Below are positions 8,515 to 17,076 of a stretch of 64,000 nt of DNA, piece by piece. The stretch lies in NCBI GenBank assembly GCA_025360085.1, contig JANYCW010000007.1, positions 85,054 to 149,053 of the forward strand. Direction: 5' to 3'. The notes below the pieces were generated by a model. The model saw only the letters and a program-made list of their open reading frames with translations. It was not told the DNA's origin and ran no database searches. Source of the stretch: Actinomycetes bacterium. Its GTDB lineage: Bacteria > Actinomycetota > Actinomycetes > Nanopelagicales > Nanopelagicaceae. Every line of letters begins with the position of its first letter. Position 1 is the stretch's first letter. A program made the translations under genes and the position numbers.

Positions 8515-9666
8515 ATGAAAATTCCTCCTTTAATAAGTCAGGGTGTGCCACTCACACATGCAGAGGCACGCCGATATAGCCGTCAGGTTGTCATTCCAGG
8601 ATTTGCCACCATCGGCCAAGAGCGGTTAAAAAATGCCAAAGTGGTTTGTGTGGGCGCCGGGGGTCTTGGCTCACCAATTTTGATGTACTTAGCGGCAGCT
8701 GGCGTGGGAACAATCGGCATCGTTGAGTTTGATACGGTCGATGAAACAAATCTTGCTAGGCAAATTATTCATGGACAATCCGATCTTGGACGTAGCAAAG
8801 CCATAAGCGCAGAGTCGAAAATAAATGAGATTAACCCATTAATTAAAGTAGAAATCCATGAAGTTCGATTAGATAATTCAAATGTTATGGAAATTTTCGA
8901 ATTATATGATGTAGTAATTGACGGATCTGATAATTTTGCAACAAGATATTTAGTAAACGACGCGTGCGTACTTTTGAAAAAGCCATGTGTCTGGGGCTCT
9001 ATTTACCGATTTGATGGACAGGCCAGTATTTTTTGGTCTGATTACGGACCATGTTATAGATGTATGCATCCTGTTCCTGCCAGCGATTTGTCTAACTGCG
9101 CTGAGGCCGGAGTGCTTGGTGTACTGTGCGCCACAATCGGATCTATTCAGGCAACCGAGGCAATTAAATTGATTACCGGCGTGGGTAATCCACTTGTCGG
9201 ATCAATGATAATTTATGATGCGCTCGAATCGAGATTTACTACGATAGAAATACTCAAGGATCCTCAATGCCGTATTTGTAGTGTAAATCCAATTCAAATA
9301 GGCCTATTGGACGATTATGAAGCGGTATGTGGCTCGGTCACTAGTGAAGAAATTAGTGTCGTTGAGCTAAAGCGGACAATAGATAGCAAAGAAGATTTCA
9401 TGCTCATTGATGTTCGCGAACCACACGAGTTTGAAACTGGACACATTCCTGGCTCAATTTCACTTCCTTTAGGTAATTTTTCCGATGTGAACATTGTGAA
9501 AACTTTGCCCAAAGATAAGCCGATCATTCTTGTGTGTCGCTCAGGCAAGCGATCAGCAACCTCTCTTGAACTATTGAAAGCGGCGGGTTTTGACAATGCA
9601 TTAAATGTTCGTGGAGGATCTATTGCCTGGGCCAAACAAATCGATTCAACATGCGAGGTGTATTGA
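8515..9666 (+). CDS. moeZ: Adenylyltransferase/sulfurtransferase MoeZ (ThiF domain plus rhodanese)
   Basis: A 383-residue fusion. The N-terminal ThiF/MoeB adenylation domain has the nucleotide loop 'GAGGLGSPILMYLAAAGVG', and zinc cysteines are in 'CYRC' and 'CRIC'. The C-terminal rhodanese domain (about 285-380) carries the active-site loop 'CRSGKRS'. MoeZ activates the C-terminal glycine of small sulfur carrier proteins by adenylation and then thiolates it, for molybdopterin, cysteine or thiamin routes. No carrier protein gene is nearby. The stop overlaps the mshB ATG by one base. Confidence 0.93.
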   Translation: MKIPPLISQGVPLTHAEARRYSRQVVIPGFATIGQERLKNAKVVCVGAGGLGSPILMYLAAAGVGTIGIVEFDTVDETNLARQIIHGQSDLGRSKAISAESKINEINPLIKVEIHEVRLDNSNVMEIFELYDVVIDGSDNFATRYLVNDACVLLKKPCVWGSIYRFDGQASIFWSDYGPCYRCMHPVPASDLSNCAEAGVLGVLCATIGSIQATEAIKLITGVGNPLVGSMIIYDALESRFTTIEILKDPQCRICSVNPIQIGLLDDYEAVCGSVTSEEISVVELKRTIDSKEDFMLIDVREPHEFETGHIPGSISLPLGNFSDVNIVKTLPKDKPIILVCRSGKRSATSLELLKAAGFDNALNVRGGSIAWAKQIDSTCEVY

Positions 9667-10520
9667 TGAGAAATTCTTATAATGGATATCGAATTCTTTT
9701 AGTCCATGCACACCCCGATGACGAAACGATTAATAATGGCGCGACGATGGCGCTGTATGCCGCAGGTGGAGCTCAAGTCACGCTCATCACCTGCACACGT
9801 GGCGAAGAGGGAGAAGTTCTTGTGCCCGGCCTCTCTCATTTGGCAAGCACGCAGCACGACTTGCTCGGAACTCATCGCGAAATTGAACTGAGAGATGCCA
9901 TGCTGGCCTTAGGCGTAAAGGATCATCGCTTTCTGGGTAATTATCGCGACAGTGGAATGATGGATAGCCCAACCAATGATCGCCCTGATGTTTTTTGGCA
10001 GGCCGATCTCGATTCGGCTGCACATTTGTTAGTTACGATAATTGAAGAAGTAAAACCACATGTAATGATTACTTATGATGAAATAGGTGGGTACGGCCAC
10101 CCCGATCACATCAAAACTCATTTAGTGGCAATGCGGGCGAGTGAACTATCAGAATGGCAAATACAAAAAATTTATTGGAACACGATGCCGAAGTCAGTCA
10201 TTTCCGCAGGAATTGATGCGATGAAGGCGATTGGTTCAGATTTCTTTGGTACCGAAGATGTCAATGACATTCCTTTTGCAAAGGATGACTCATTTGTAAC
10301 TACATTGATAGACGGTAATGAATTTGTTGAAGCAAAAATGGCCGCTATGAAAGCTCACGAAACACAGATTGCTTTGGATGGACCGTTCTTTGCGCTTTCC
10401 AATAATTTAGGCTTACAAATATGGGGACATGAGTACTACACCCTTATCCACGGTGAAAAATCTATGCCTTTTGACATCGATGGAAGAGAGACCGATTTGA
10501 CTTCAGGGATAACTCTTTAA
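9666..10520 (+). CDS. mshB: MshB-like GlcNAc-inositol deacetylase (PIG-L family)
   Basis: A 284-residue PIG-L deacetylase with the zinc motif 'HAHPDDE' near the N-terminus, 'TCTRGEEGEV' after it and the second zinc motif 'GYGHPDHIKTH', the pattern of MshB (N-acetyl-1-D-myo-inosityl-2-amino-2-deoxy-glucopyranoside deacetylase) in mycothiol synthesis. The related Mca amidase cannot be ruled out by eye. The start is the ATG at 9666 overlapping the moeZ stop, not the track start at 9651. Its stop overlaps the next small membrane gene by one base. No other mycothiol gene is in the window. Confidence 0.85.
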   Translation: MRNSYNGYRILLVHAHPDDETINNGATMALYAAGGAQVTLITCTRGEEGEVLVPGLSHLASTQHDLLGTHREIELRDAMLALGVKDHRFLGNYRDSGMMDSPTNDRPDVFWQADLDSAAHLLVTIIEEVKPHVMITYDEIGGYGHPDHIKTHLVAMRASELSEWQIQKIYWNTMPKSVISAGIDAMKAIGSDFFGTEDVNDIPFAKDDSFVTTLIDGNEFVEAKMAAMKAHETQIALDGPFFALSNNLGLQIWGHEYYTLIHGEKSMPFDIDGRETDLTSGITL

Positions 10521-10831
10521 TGCGTTATCTTTATGCAGTATTTTTTGGTGGTGCACTTGGGCTTGGTTCTGTCTTCTTGCACGCCTCATTGCCTCCCTAT
10601 GGATTACTATTTTGTTTTCTCGCAACTGGCTTTGGCATTTGGAGTGTTGGACGAATCTGGGGTGGCCGTGTGCTGAGAATAATGGCCAGCCTTGCTTGGA
10701 TTGCAGTTGTATTACGTGCAGGCTTTCCTGGAATAAGTGATGAATATCTTATTCAAGGCAGTGCAATTGGATCCTCACTTATTAATTTTGGTTTCTTCGT
10801 ATTAGTTTTCGCTGTATTAATTCCTGCTTAA
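10520..10831 (+). CDS. Small membrane protein, DUF6113-like
   Basis: A 103-residue hydrophobic protein with four predicted membrane segments (about 1-18, 24-42, 52-67 and 84-102). Its place directly after mshB is occupied by a small membrane protein of the DUF6113 type in many actinobacteria, and its size fits. The function is unknown. The start overlaps the mshB stop (TAATG), suggesting translational coupling. Confidence 0.7.
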   Translation: MRYLYAVFFGGALGLGSVFLHASLPPYGLLFCFLATGFGIWSVGRIWGGRVLRIMASLAWIAVVLRAGFPGISDEYLIQGSAIGSSLINFGFFVLVFAVLIPA

Positions 10832-10858
10832 AACTACCATCTCCTTGAATCCATTCGG

Positions 10859-11059
10859 TTAAAGCTTGACAATGACTTCTCGCCAGATGAAAATCTCACT
10901 ATGAGAGAACTCTATTAAGCGCCCATGGCGGTTACGAAGTGAGCGCGTGCTCTCTAATACCCCCACAATGTCACGAAAGCCACCCTCTGGATCGTGTAAA
11001 CGAATGGTGACGCGCTTTCCAAGGAGGGCTTCAAAGGCACGCTCTAACTCACTCGCCAT
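10859..11059 (-). CDS. Stand-alone SH3-like domain, resembling the N-terminus of Rv0428c-type GNAT acetyltransferases
   Basis: A 66-residue protein: 'LLGKRVTIRLHDPEGGFRDIVGVLEST' followed by 'GRLIEFSHSEIFIWREV'. The strand pattern resembles the small beta-barrel that precedes the acetyltransferase domain in Rv0428c/cg3035-like GNAT proteins. No acetyltransferase part follows; the ORF stops at 10859 and the next gene is convergent. It may be an independent small protein or what is left after loss of the catalytic domain. It diverges from fdxA across 94 bases. Confidence 0.6.
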   Translation of the reverse strand: MASELERAFEALLGKRVTIRLHDPEGGFRDIVGVLESTRSLRNRHGRLIEFSHSEIFIWREVIVKL

Positions 11060-11153
11060 AGCGTAAAGATAATCATAATTTCAATATCGCGCGCAGTCGG
11101 GTATTTCTATTACAATCAGCCGAGACAGCTAAATACAATCTGGAGGAAGCAAC

Positions 11154-11474
11154 GTGACGTACATAATTGCCGAGCCATGTGTCGATGTAAAAGATAAATC
11201 CTGCATCGCGGAGTGTCCGGTGGATTGTATTTATGAGGGCTCTCGTATGTTGTATATCCAGCCCGATGAATGTGTCGATTGTGGCGCCTGTGAGCCTGTC
11301 TGCCCAGTTGAGGCTATCTATTACGAAGACGATGTTCCTCCACAGTGGAAGGACTCTTTAAAAATAAATACCGAGTTCTTCATTGAAATTGGATCACCAG
11401 GCGGGGCGGCCAAGATGGGAGCGACGAATACTGATCATGAATTAATAGCCGCCATCCCCGTAAAGAGCGAGTAA
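11154..11474 (+). CDS. fdxA: Ferredoxin with 3Fe-4S and 4Fe-4S clusters (FdxA/FdxC type)
   Basis: A 106-residue 7Fe ferredoxin. The first cysteine set 'CVDVKDKSCIAECPVDC' and the second 'CVDCGACEPVCP' have the usual spacing, and the C-terminal 'YYEDDVPPQW' is diagnostic of the actinobacterial FdxA/FdxC family. It is a cytosolic one-electron carrier. The GTG start is preceded by GGAGG at a good distance. dapC follows six bases later, as Rv1177-Rv1178 do in mycobacteria. Confidence 0.94.
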   Translation: MTYIIAEPCVDVKDKSCIAECPVDCIYEGSRMLYIQPDECVDCGACEPVCPVEAIYYEDDVPPQWKDSLKINTEFFIEIGSPGGAAKMGATNTDHELIAAIPVKSE

Positions 11475-11480
11475 TTCTCG

Positions 11481-12545
11481 TTGCGCCAACATCTCCCAGA
11501 TTTTCCTTGGGATGCGCTTGCACCTTTTGGAGATCTTGCTCGCGCACACGCAGATGGGATGATCGACTTATCACAAGGTACACCGGTTGATTCAACGCCT
11601 GAATTCATTCAACAGGTCTTTCGTGATGCCTCAAATTCACCAAGCTATCCATTAACTACGGGTACCCCCGAGCTTCGCAGTGCAATTAGAAAGTGGGCAA
11701 TCGATCGGCTTGGTGCAACTGGTGAATTTGATGTGCTACCACTAATTGGATCAAAAGAATTAGTCGCATGGCTACCAACGATTTTAGAATCACAGAAAGT
11801 ATTAATCCCTGAAATTGCGTACCCGACTTATCATGTCGGTGCATTAATTGCGCAAGCTCAATCTATTCCAGTTGGAATCGATGCAACGCAGTGGCCATCG
11901 GCAGATTTAGCTTGGATAAACTCTCCATCAAATCCAACAGGCCGCGTACATAGCATCAATGAATTGCAGGCCTGCCTTCAATGGTCGCGCAATCATGATT
12001 CGATTTTAGTATCAGATGAGTGTTACATCGAGTTTGATCATACGGCGCAATCATTTTCAATTTTGTCACAAACGAAAGATAATAATAAAAATATTTTGGC
12101 AGTGCATTCACTCTCAAAACGTTCGTCGATGGCGGGCTATCGTGCGGGATTTATCATTGGCGATTCAGCGCTTATTTCTCAAATCCGCGAATTTCGAAAG
12201 CACAGCGGAATGATGGTTGTGTTGCCGGTGCAAAAAGCGATGACAATCGCCCTTGGCGATGACCGCCATGTTTCCGAGCAACGCGCACGATACAACAACC
12301 GGCGCGAAGCGTTGCGACCAGCCCTTGAATTGTGTGGCTTTCGAATTGAGTTCAGTAACTCGGGACTCTACTTGTGGTGCACGCGAAATGAAGATGCATG
12401 GACAAGTGTCGAATGGTTAGCTGCTCGCGGAATTTTGGCCACCCCTGGTAGCTTTTATGGTTCTGCGGGTTCGCGGTATATACGCCTTGCCATGACGGCC
12501 ACAGATATACAGATCAAAGCTGCCGTCGCTCGATTGATGGCATAA
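11481..12545 (+). CDS. dapC: Succinyldiaminopimelate transaminase DapC
   Basis: A 354-residue class I/II PLP aminotransferase with 'SPSNPTGRVHS', 'VSDECYIEFD' and the PLP-lysine region 'HSLSKRSSMAGYRAG'. Synteny with ferredoxin and mshB identifies it as the actinobacterial DapC, which converts N-succinyl-2-amino-6-ketopimelate in lysine and peptidoglycan precursor synthesis. The start is TTG, six bases after the fdxA stop. No other dap gene is in the window. Confidence 0.88.
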   Translation: MRQHLPDFPWDALAPFGDLARAHADGMIDLSQGTPVDSTPEFIQQVFRDASNSPSYPLTTGTPELRSAIRKWAIDRLGATGEFDVLPLIGSKELVAWLPTILESQKVLIPEIAYPTYHVGALIAQAQSIPVGIDATQWPSADLAWINSPSNPTGRVHSINELQACLQWSRNHDSILVSDECYIEFDHTAQSFSILSQTKDNNKNILAVHSLSKRSSMAGYRAGFIIGDSALISQIREFRKHSGMMVVLPVQKAMTIALGDDRHVSEQRARYNNRREALRPALELCGFRIEFSNSGLYLWCTRNEDAWTSVEWLAARGILATPGSFYGSAGSRYIRLAMTATDIQIKAAVARLMA

Positions 12546-12549
12546 AACA

Positions 12550-13557
12550 GTGGCCGTTGGGATTCTCTTAGTTGGAGGCTTCGGCACTCGGCTAATGCCG
12601 CTTACAAAAAATACTCCAAAACCAATGCTCACGATCGCCGGGTTGCCCGTGACCGAGCACCAATTAGCAATGGCTCGCAAGGCGGGAATCACAACTGTAG
12701 TACTTGCTACTTCATATCTTTCTGAAATCTTTACTTCCTATTTTGGAGATGGATCGAAATGGGGGATGAATTTGTTATACGCAACAGAAGAAAACCCTCT
12801 TGGTACCGGCGGAGCAATCGCTAACGCTGCTTCAATGCTGGATACGGATGAATCAATTGTTGTCTTTAATGGGGATGTGTTGAGTTCACATAATCTGAGC
12901 GAACAGATTCACCAACACGAATTAAATGAAGCAGAGGTGACTCTTCACTTATCTGCTGTAGATGATGCACGCGCATATGGTTGCGTACCGACAGATTCCG
13001 TTGGACGGGTTACGGCTTTTTTAGAGAAAATGGATAACCCAATCTCCCATAATATTAATGCTGGATGCTACGTATTTAGTTCCAGCACTGTAAATTCGAT
13101 TCCAAAGAACCAAGTTATAAGCGTTGAACGTGAGATTTTTCCACAACTTATTTCAACTCATGCGCGAGTATTTAGTTACATCGATGATTCGTATTGGCTC
13201 GATATTGGTACGCCAAAGGCTTTACTCAAAGGATCACGCGATTTAGTACAAGGCTTGGCTGATTCCTCGGCCTTACTGATGGCAGATGTTGAACAACACA
13301 GCGATGCGGCATTAATAATGTCGGGGGCCACAGTTGATCCCTCTGCCAAAGTAGAAGATGGCTCATGCGTTGGAGCTGGTTCAATCGTTGAATCCGGCGC
13401 GTACATCTCTGGCTCAATAATCGATCATGGGGCCGTGGTTGAATCTGGAGCGATTGTTATCGATTCATTTGTTGCATCAGGGGCAAGAGTTTCACGCAGT
13501 ACTCAGATTGTGGACTCCTTCGTCACAAGTGACGAAATTCTCACAATTCCTGGTTAA
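12550..13557 (+). CDS. Mannose-1-phosphate guanylyltransferase-like NDP-sugar synthase
   Basis: A 335-residue protein. The N-terminal nucleotidyltransferase domain carries the nucleotide-binding signature 'GGFGTRLMPLTKNTPKPML' and 'FNGDVLS'. The last 90 residues are hexapeptide-like repeats ('SGATVDPSAKVEDGSCVGAG'), a left-handed beta helix. Such enzymes make GDP-mannose or dTDP/UDP-glucose. The location beside whiB2, a glycosyltransferase and phosphomannomutase matches Rv3264c and supports GDP-mannose, though base specificity is not proven. The start is GTG, four bases after the dapC stop. Confidence 0.82.
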   Translation: MAVGILLVGGFGTRLMPLTKNTPKPMLTIAGLPVTEHQLAMARKAGITTVVLATSYLSEIFTSYFGDGSKWGMNLLYATEENPLGTGGAIANAASMLDTDESIVVFNGDVLSSHNLSEQIHQHELNEAEVTLHLSAVDDARAYGCVPTDSVGRVTAFLEKMDNPISHNINAGCYVFSSSTVNSIPKNQVISVEREIFPQLISTHARVFSYIDDSYWLDIGTPKALLKGSRDLVQGLADSSALLMADVEQHSDAALIMSGATVDPSAKVEDGSCVGAGSIVESGAYISGSIIDHGAVVESGAIVIDSFVASGARVSRSTQIVDSFVTSDEILTIPG

Positions 13558-13593
13558 TTTCTGCGTTTTATTGCGGTTTTATCTCTAAATCAC

Positions 13594-13622
13594 TTGACAT
13601 ATTCGAATTACACGCGTGTAAT
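13594..13622 (+). promoter_or_regulatory. Candidate sigma-70-type promoter of whiB2
   Basis: TTGACA at 13594-13599, a 17-base spacer, then TGTAAT at 13617-13622, followed 64 bases later by the WhiB start. Both hexamers fit the vegetative sigma consensus and the spacing is ideal. A perfect 20-base palindrome overlaps the spacer and the -10 element (listed separately). Confidence 0.6.
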
Positions 13623-13624
13623 TC
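13605..13624. promoter_or_regulatory. Perfect 20-bp palindrome in the whiB2 promoter, candidate operator
   Basis: GAATTACACGCGTGTAATTC is its own reverse complement over all 20 bases. It covers the spacer and the -10 element of the candidate promoter, so a dimeric repressor bound here would block polymerase. The binding protein is unknown; the sequence does not match the MtrA, CRP or LexA consensus as I know them. Confidence 0.6.
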
Positions 13625-13686
13625 ACTATTAAGTAAGCCACTTCCATGAGGGAAGCGGCACACAGCTATTTATAAGGAGAATCGGT

Positions 13687-13998
13687 ATGCCGATCCGACC
13701 TGGTGCCTCGAGCTTGTCGAGCTCACTCACTATGCCAACTATGGGGGCAACCGCCGTTTTACACGATGGCGAAAAGATAGAACTCTCATGGCAAGAGCGC
13801 TCATTGTGCGCTCAAACCGATCCTGAGGCTTTTTTCCCCGAGAAGGGCGGCTCCACTCGTGAAGCCAAGCGCGTGTGTCTGTCCTGTGATGTTCGTTCAG
13901 AGTGTTTGGAATATGCACTTGCTCATGATGAGCGTTTTGGAATTTGGGGCGGACTCTCCGAGCGCGAACGTCGTCGCTTGAAGCGCCGCTCTGCCTAA
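13687..13998 (+). CDS. whiB2: WhiB2/WhmD-like Fe-S transcription factor
   Basis: A 103-residue WhiB protein. The four cluster cysteines are visible as 'LCAQTD', then 'CLSCDVRSEC' (CxxCx5C), followed by the 'GIWGG' turn and the basic tail 'ERRRLKRRSA'. The N-terminal 35 residues are Ser/Thr-rich and poorly structured. WhiB2 (WhmD) controls septation in actinobacteria. Synteny with the sugar nucleotidyltransferase, DUF3499 and phosphomannomutase matches Rv3260c. AAGGAG lies before the ATG. Confidence 0.92.
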   Translation: MPIRPGASSLSSSLTMPTMGATAVLHDGEKIELSWQERSLCAQTDPEAFFPEKGGSTREAKRVCLSCDVRSECLEYALAHDERFGIWGGLSERERRRLKRRSA

Positions 13999-14025
13999 GT
14001 TCGGAGCCCGAAAGAAGTTAGCGCT

Positions 14026-17000
14026 ATGGCTGCAGAAGCGGCATTAGTTCGCCACATAGTAAGTGCGATTATCGTTACTCATGACGGACAAACATGGTTA
14101 CCAGAGACCGTTGCAGCCCTCGCTTCACAGACTCGGCCTTATGATCAGATTCTGGCAGTCGATACCGATTCACAGGATGCCTCTGTTCGGCTATTAAAAT
14201 CTGCGCGGATTCCAATAATCAACGCCCAACGCGACTGCGGTTTTGGTGAAGCAATTTCATTAGGAGTTAATTCATTAAAGCCATCGACCCGAGGGAACAA
14301 TGAGTGGATTTGGTTAATTCATGATGATTGTGCGCCGGCGCCAAGTGCACTTGAGAACCTATTAACGGCAGTTGATGATCGCCCTCATGTTGCCATGGTT
14401 GGACCGAAAATTCTAGGTTGGCATGATCGAACTCACCTACTCGAAATCGGAGTGAGCATTTCAGGCAACGGGGCACGGTGGACAGATTTAGAGCCGGTTG
14501 AATACGACCAAGGTCAGCACGATGGAATTCGTGAAGTCCTATCAGTGAGCACGGCAGGTGCGTTGATTCGTCGAGATATTTTTGAAGAGCTTGGAGGATT
14601 TGATAAAAACTTAGCACTCTTTCGAGATGATGTTGATTTCGGTTGGCGAGTTCGTGTAGCAGGGCATTCAGTAATTGCCGCCTCATCTGCCGTCGTGTTT
14701 CATGCTCAAGCCTCGGCATCTGAGCGCCGAACTGTCGATGTTAAAGGAGCAATTTTCCAAAGACCGTTATTACTTGATCGCCGGAACGCGGCATATGTTT
14801 TATTAGCAAACTCATCTTGGTGGATGATTCCGTGGCTGGTCCTTCAACTGCTCGGTTCAGCGATTGCTCGCGCCGCTGGTTATATTTTAGGAAAACTCCC
14901 TGGCTATGCGAGTGATGAATTACTAGCAGTTGCCTCGCTTATTATGAGACCGGGCCTAATAATAAAGGCTCGAAAAGATCGCAAAGCTAAACGTTTAGTT
15001 TCCTCAAGAATTGTTTCAACTTTTATTCCACCACTTTGGTCACAATTTCGACTTTCGACACAACGATTTACTGAAGTTATTCGTTCAAAACTCCTGCCTA
15101 GTGCCGATACATCAACGATTTCAATACTCGATTCGGTTGAAGAGGAAGATTTACTTGTTCCTTCTAAAAATAGTCATTGGTTTCGATTGCTTGGTAAACC
15201 AGAGGTTGCAGGTTTTATTTTCTTGAGCGTCATTACTCTAATTGCTTCCCGAAATCGTTTAGGTGCACTCATTGGGGGAGCGCTCGCAACTTCACCTGAT
15301 GGGGCTCGAGATTTATGGAGAAGTTACTTTGATTCTTGGCATCTGGTTGGAATGGGAAGTGCCCAAGCTTCACCACCGTGGATTGCAATTCTTGCGATTT
15401 TATCCAGTATTCTTTTCGGCAAAGCTCAACTTTTAATTACCCTACTATTTCTGTCTGCGCCACTGTTGATGATGTGGTCTATCCTGACTCTTTGTAGAAA
15501 ACTCAGCCGAAATCCCTGGATCAGCGTCCCAGCAAGTTTGCTCTATGCGATTTCTCCCGTTGCGATAGCGGCAATTAACTCAGGGCGCTTGGCCACTGTT
15601 GTCGCACTCATTATTGCGCCTCAAATCCCGCAGCTACTTAATAATTGGAAAAAAATTGAACTTCTGTCATGGCGGCGAATCTACGCATCCGTTTTTGTTA
15701 TTGGCGTTTTATATGCCTTCACTTTATTGACTTGCCTTATTGGTTTAGGTTTGGTTGCATTTGCGACATTTAACGATTATCACGAATTTTATTTTAATAA
15801 GAATCGTAAGCTTTTTATAGAGCGAATGAGCAAGCGACTGACCCTATTGATCATTCCCTTCATTCTTACCGCGCCTTATTCTTTCGAAGCCCTACTTTCG
15901 CCAACTAGATTCTTGGCTGAACCAGGTTTATCAGTGGCAGGTGGTGGTGTCGAGGACGTCCTTTTAGGTAATCCCGGCGGGGTGGGTGCCCTCCCACTTT
16001 GGCTCGTTAGCCCAATTTTACTCGTTCTCATTGTTGGCCTTTTTTCATCAAGCCGTGCAAAAGAAATATCTTTATTTGGTGTTGGCTTTTTATCGGCAGG
16101 AATCATATTTTCTTCTTTTTCGATTTCAACTCATGGTGATTCGGCCAATGTCAGAGTCTGGGTTGGCACCTTTTTAGTTGGTACCACTCTATGCGCCGTA
16201 GCCGCATGTGTTGTGATTCTTGATCGGCTTCGTTCGGTTTTAATGTCAACTAACCTTCACTTTCGACACTTTTTTGCGGCGCTATTACTTTTATTCACTG
16301 CCCTCTATTCCATTACTTCAATTGCTTGGTTAGTTTCCCTTGGTGCAGGATCGCCAGTCCAAAGCAGTAGATCGACCGTAATGCCTGCTTATTTGAGCGT
16401 TGAGAGAGACACGAAGACGCTGGTCTTACGTGAAGTTGGGCCGAACGACGCAAAAACTATTCAATATTATATTTCGCGTGGCAAAGATATCGCATTGGGA
16501 GAACCAGATGTGGCACCAAAGCAAAATCTTGAACTTGGCACCGCCACACAGGCGTTAATTGATGGGTCAGGAATTTTTAGTAGTAAAACTTTTGCGGCAT
16601 TTGGAATAAAATATGTCTTTGTTAAGTCGCCATTTAATCGAACAATTATTCGAACTATCGATGGAATTGGTGGTTTTACTCGGACATCTGCAACATCCAC
16701 TGGCGTTGTTTGGAAAGTGGTGGGAGTTACTGGTCGATTGGTATTCATTGGCAAGGATGGAGTGAGCCAACTCCTTGAAACGGGTCAAGTTGGAGCGCGA
16801 ACGACCGTTGTACAACCAGGACGAGTACTACTAACGGAAAGTTTTGATCGCTCTTGGCAGATTTTAGAAAATGGCTCAAGACTTGAACGAGTGAAAAGTG
16901 AGCAAGGTTTGCCACTTTTTATTGCAACCGAGTCGGGTGAAATCTCACTTTTACACGATGGAACAATTCGTCGAGCTTGGCTCTCATTTGAAATAACTGT

Positions 17001-17076
17001 TTGGATTACCCTCCTGGTTTTAGCTTTGCCAGGCAGGCGAAGAAAACGTGAATTTGCAGATAGGGAGCTTTCGTGA
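14026..17076 (+). CDS. Large membrane glycosyltransferase (GT2 domain plus multi-span membrane region)
   Basis: A 1016-residue protein. The N-terminal GT2 domain (about 10-240) has 'VDTDSQDASV', 'LIHDDCAP' and the acceptor-side 'FRDDVDFGWRVRVAG'. It is followed by about ten or more membrane helices (about 395-760) and an extracytoplasmic C-terminal portion with a final membrane helix before the basic end. This layout occurs next to whiB2 in many actinobacteria, where it is thought to build a cell-envelope glycan from lipid-linked or nucleotide sugars. The exact product is unknown. It overlaps the DUF5719 gene by four bases (GTGA). Confidence 0.85.
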   Translation: MAAEAALVRHIVSAIIVTHDGQTWLPETVAALASQTRPYDQILAVDTDSQDASVRLLKSARIPIINAQRDCGFGEAISLGVNSLKPSTRGNNEWIWLIHDDCAPAPSALENLLTAVDDRPHVAMVGPKILGWHDRTHLLEIGVSISGNGARWTDLEPVEYDQGQHDGIREVLSVSTAGALIRRDIFEELGGFDKNLALFRDDVDFGWRVRVAGHSVIAASSAVVFHAQASASERRTVDVKGAIFQRPLLLDRRNAAYVLLANSSWWMIPWLVLQLLGSAIARAAGYILGKLPGYASDELLAVASLIMRPGLIIKARKDRKAKRLVSSRIVSTFIPPLWSQFRLSTQRFTEVIRSKLLPSADTSTISILDSVEEEDLLVPSKNSHWFRLLGKPEVAGFIFLSVITLIASRNRLGALIGGALATSPDGARDLWRSYFDSWHLVGMGSAQASPPWIAILAILSSILFGKAQLLITLLFLSAPLLMMWSILTLCRKLSRNPWISVPASLLYAISPVAIAAINSGRLATVVALIIAPQIPQLLNNWKKIELLSWRRIYASVFVIGVLYAFTLLTCLIGLGLVAFATFNDYHEFYFNKNRKLFIERMSKRLTLLIIPFILTAPYSFEALLSPTRFLAEPGLSVAGGGVEDVLLGNPGGVGALPLWLVSPILLVLIVGLFSSSRAKEISLFGVGFLSAGIIFSSFSISTHGDSANVRVWVGTFLVGTTLCAVAACVVILDRLRSVLMSTNLHFRHFFAALLLLFTALYSITSIAWLVSLGAGSPVQSSRSTVMPAYLSVERDTKTLVLREVGPNDAKTIQYYISRGKDIALGEPDVAPKQNLELGTATQALIDGSGIFSSKTFAAFGIKYVFVKSPFNRTIIRTIDGIGGFTRTSATSTGVVWKVVGVTGRLVFIGKDGVSQLLETGQVGARTTVVQPGRVLLTESFDRSWQILENGSRLERVKSEQGLPLFIATESGEISLLHDGTIRRAWLSFEITVWITLLVLALPGRRRKREFADRELS

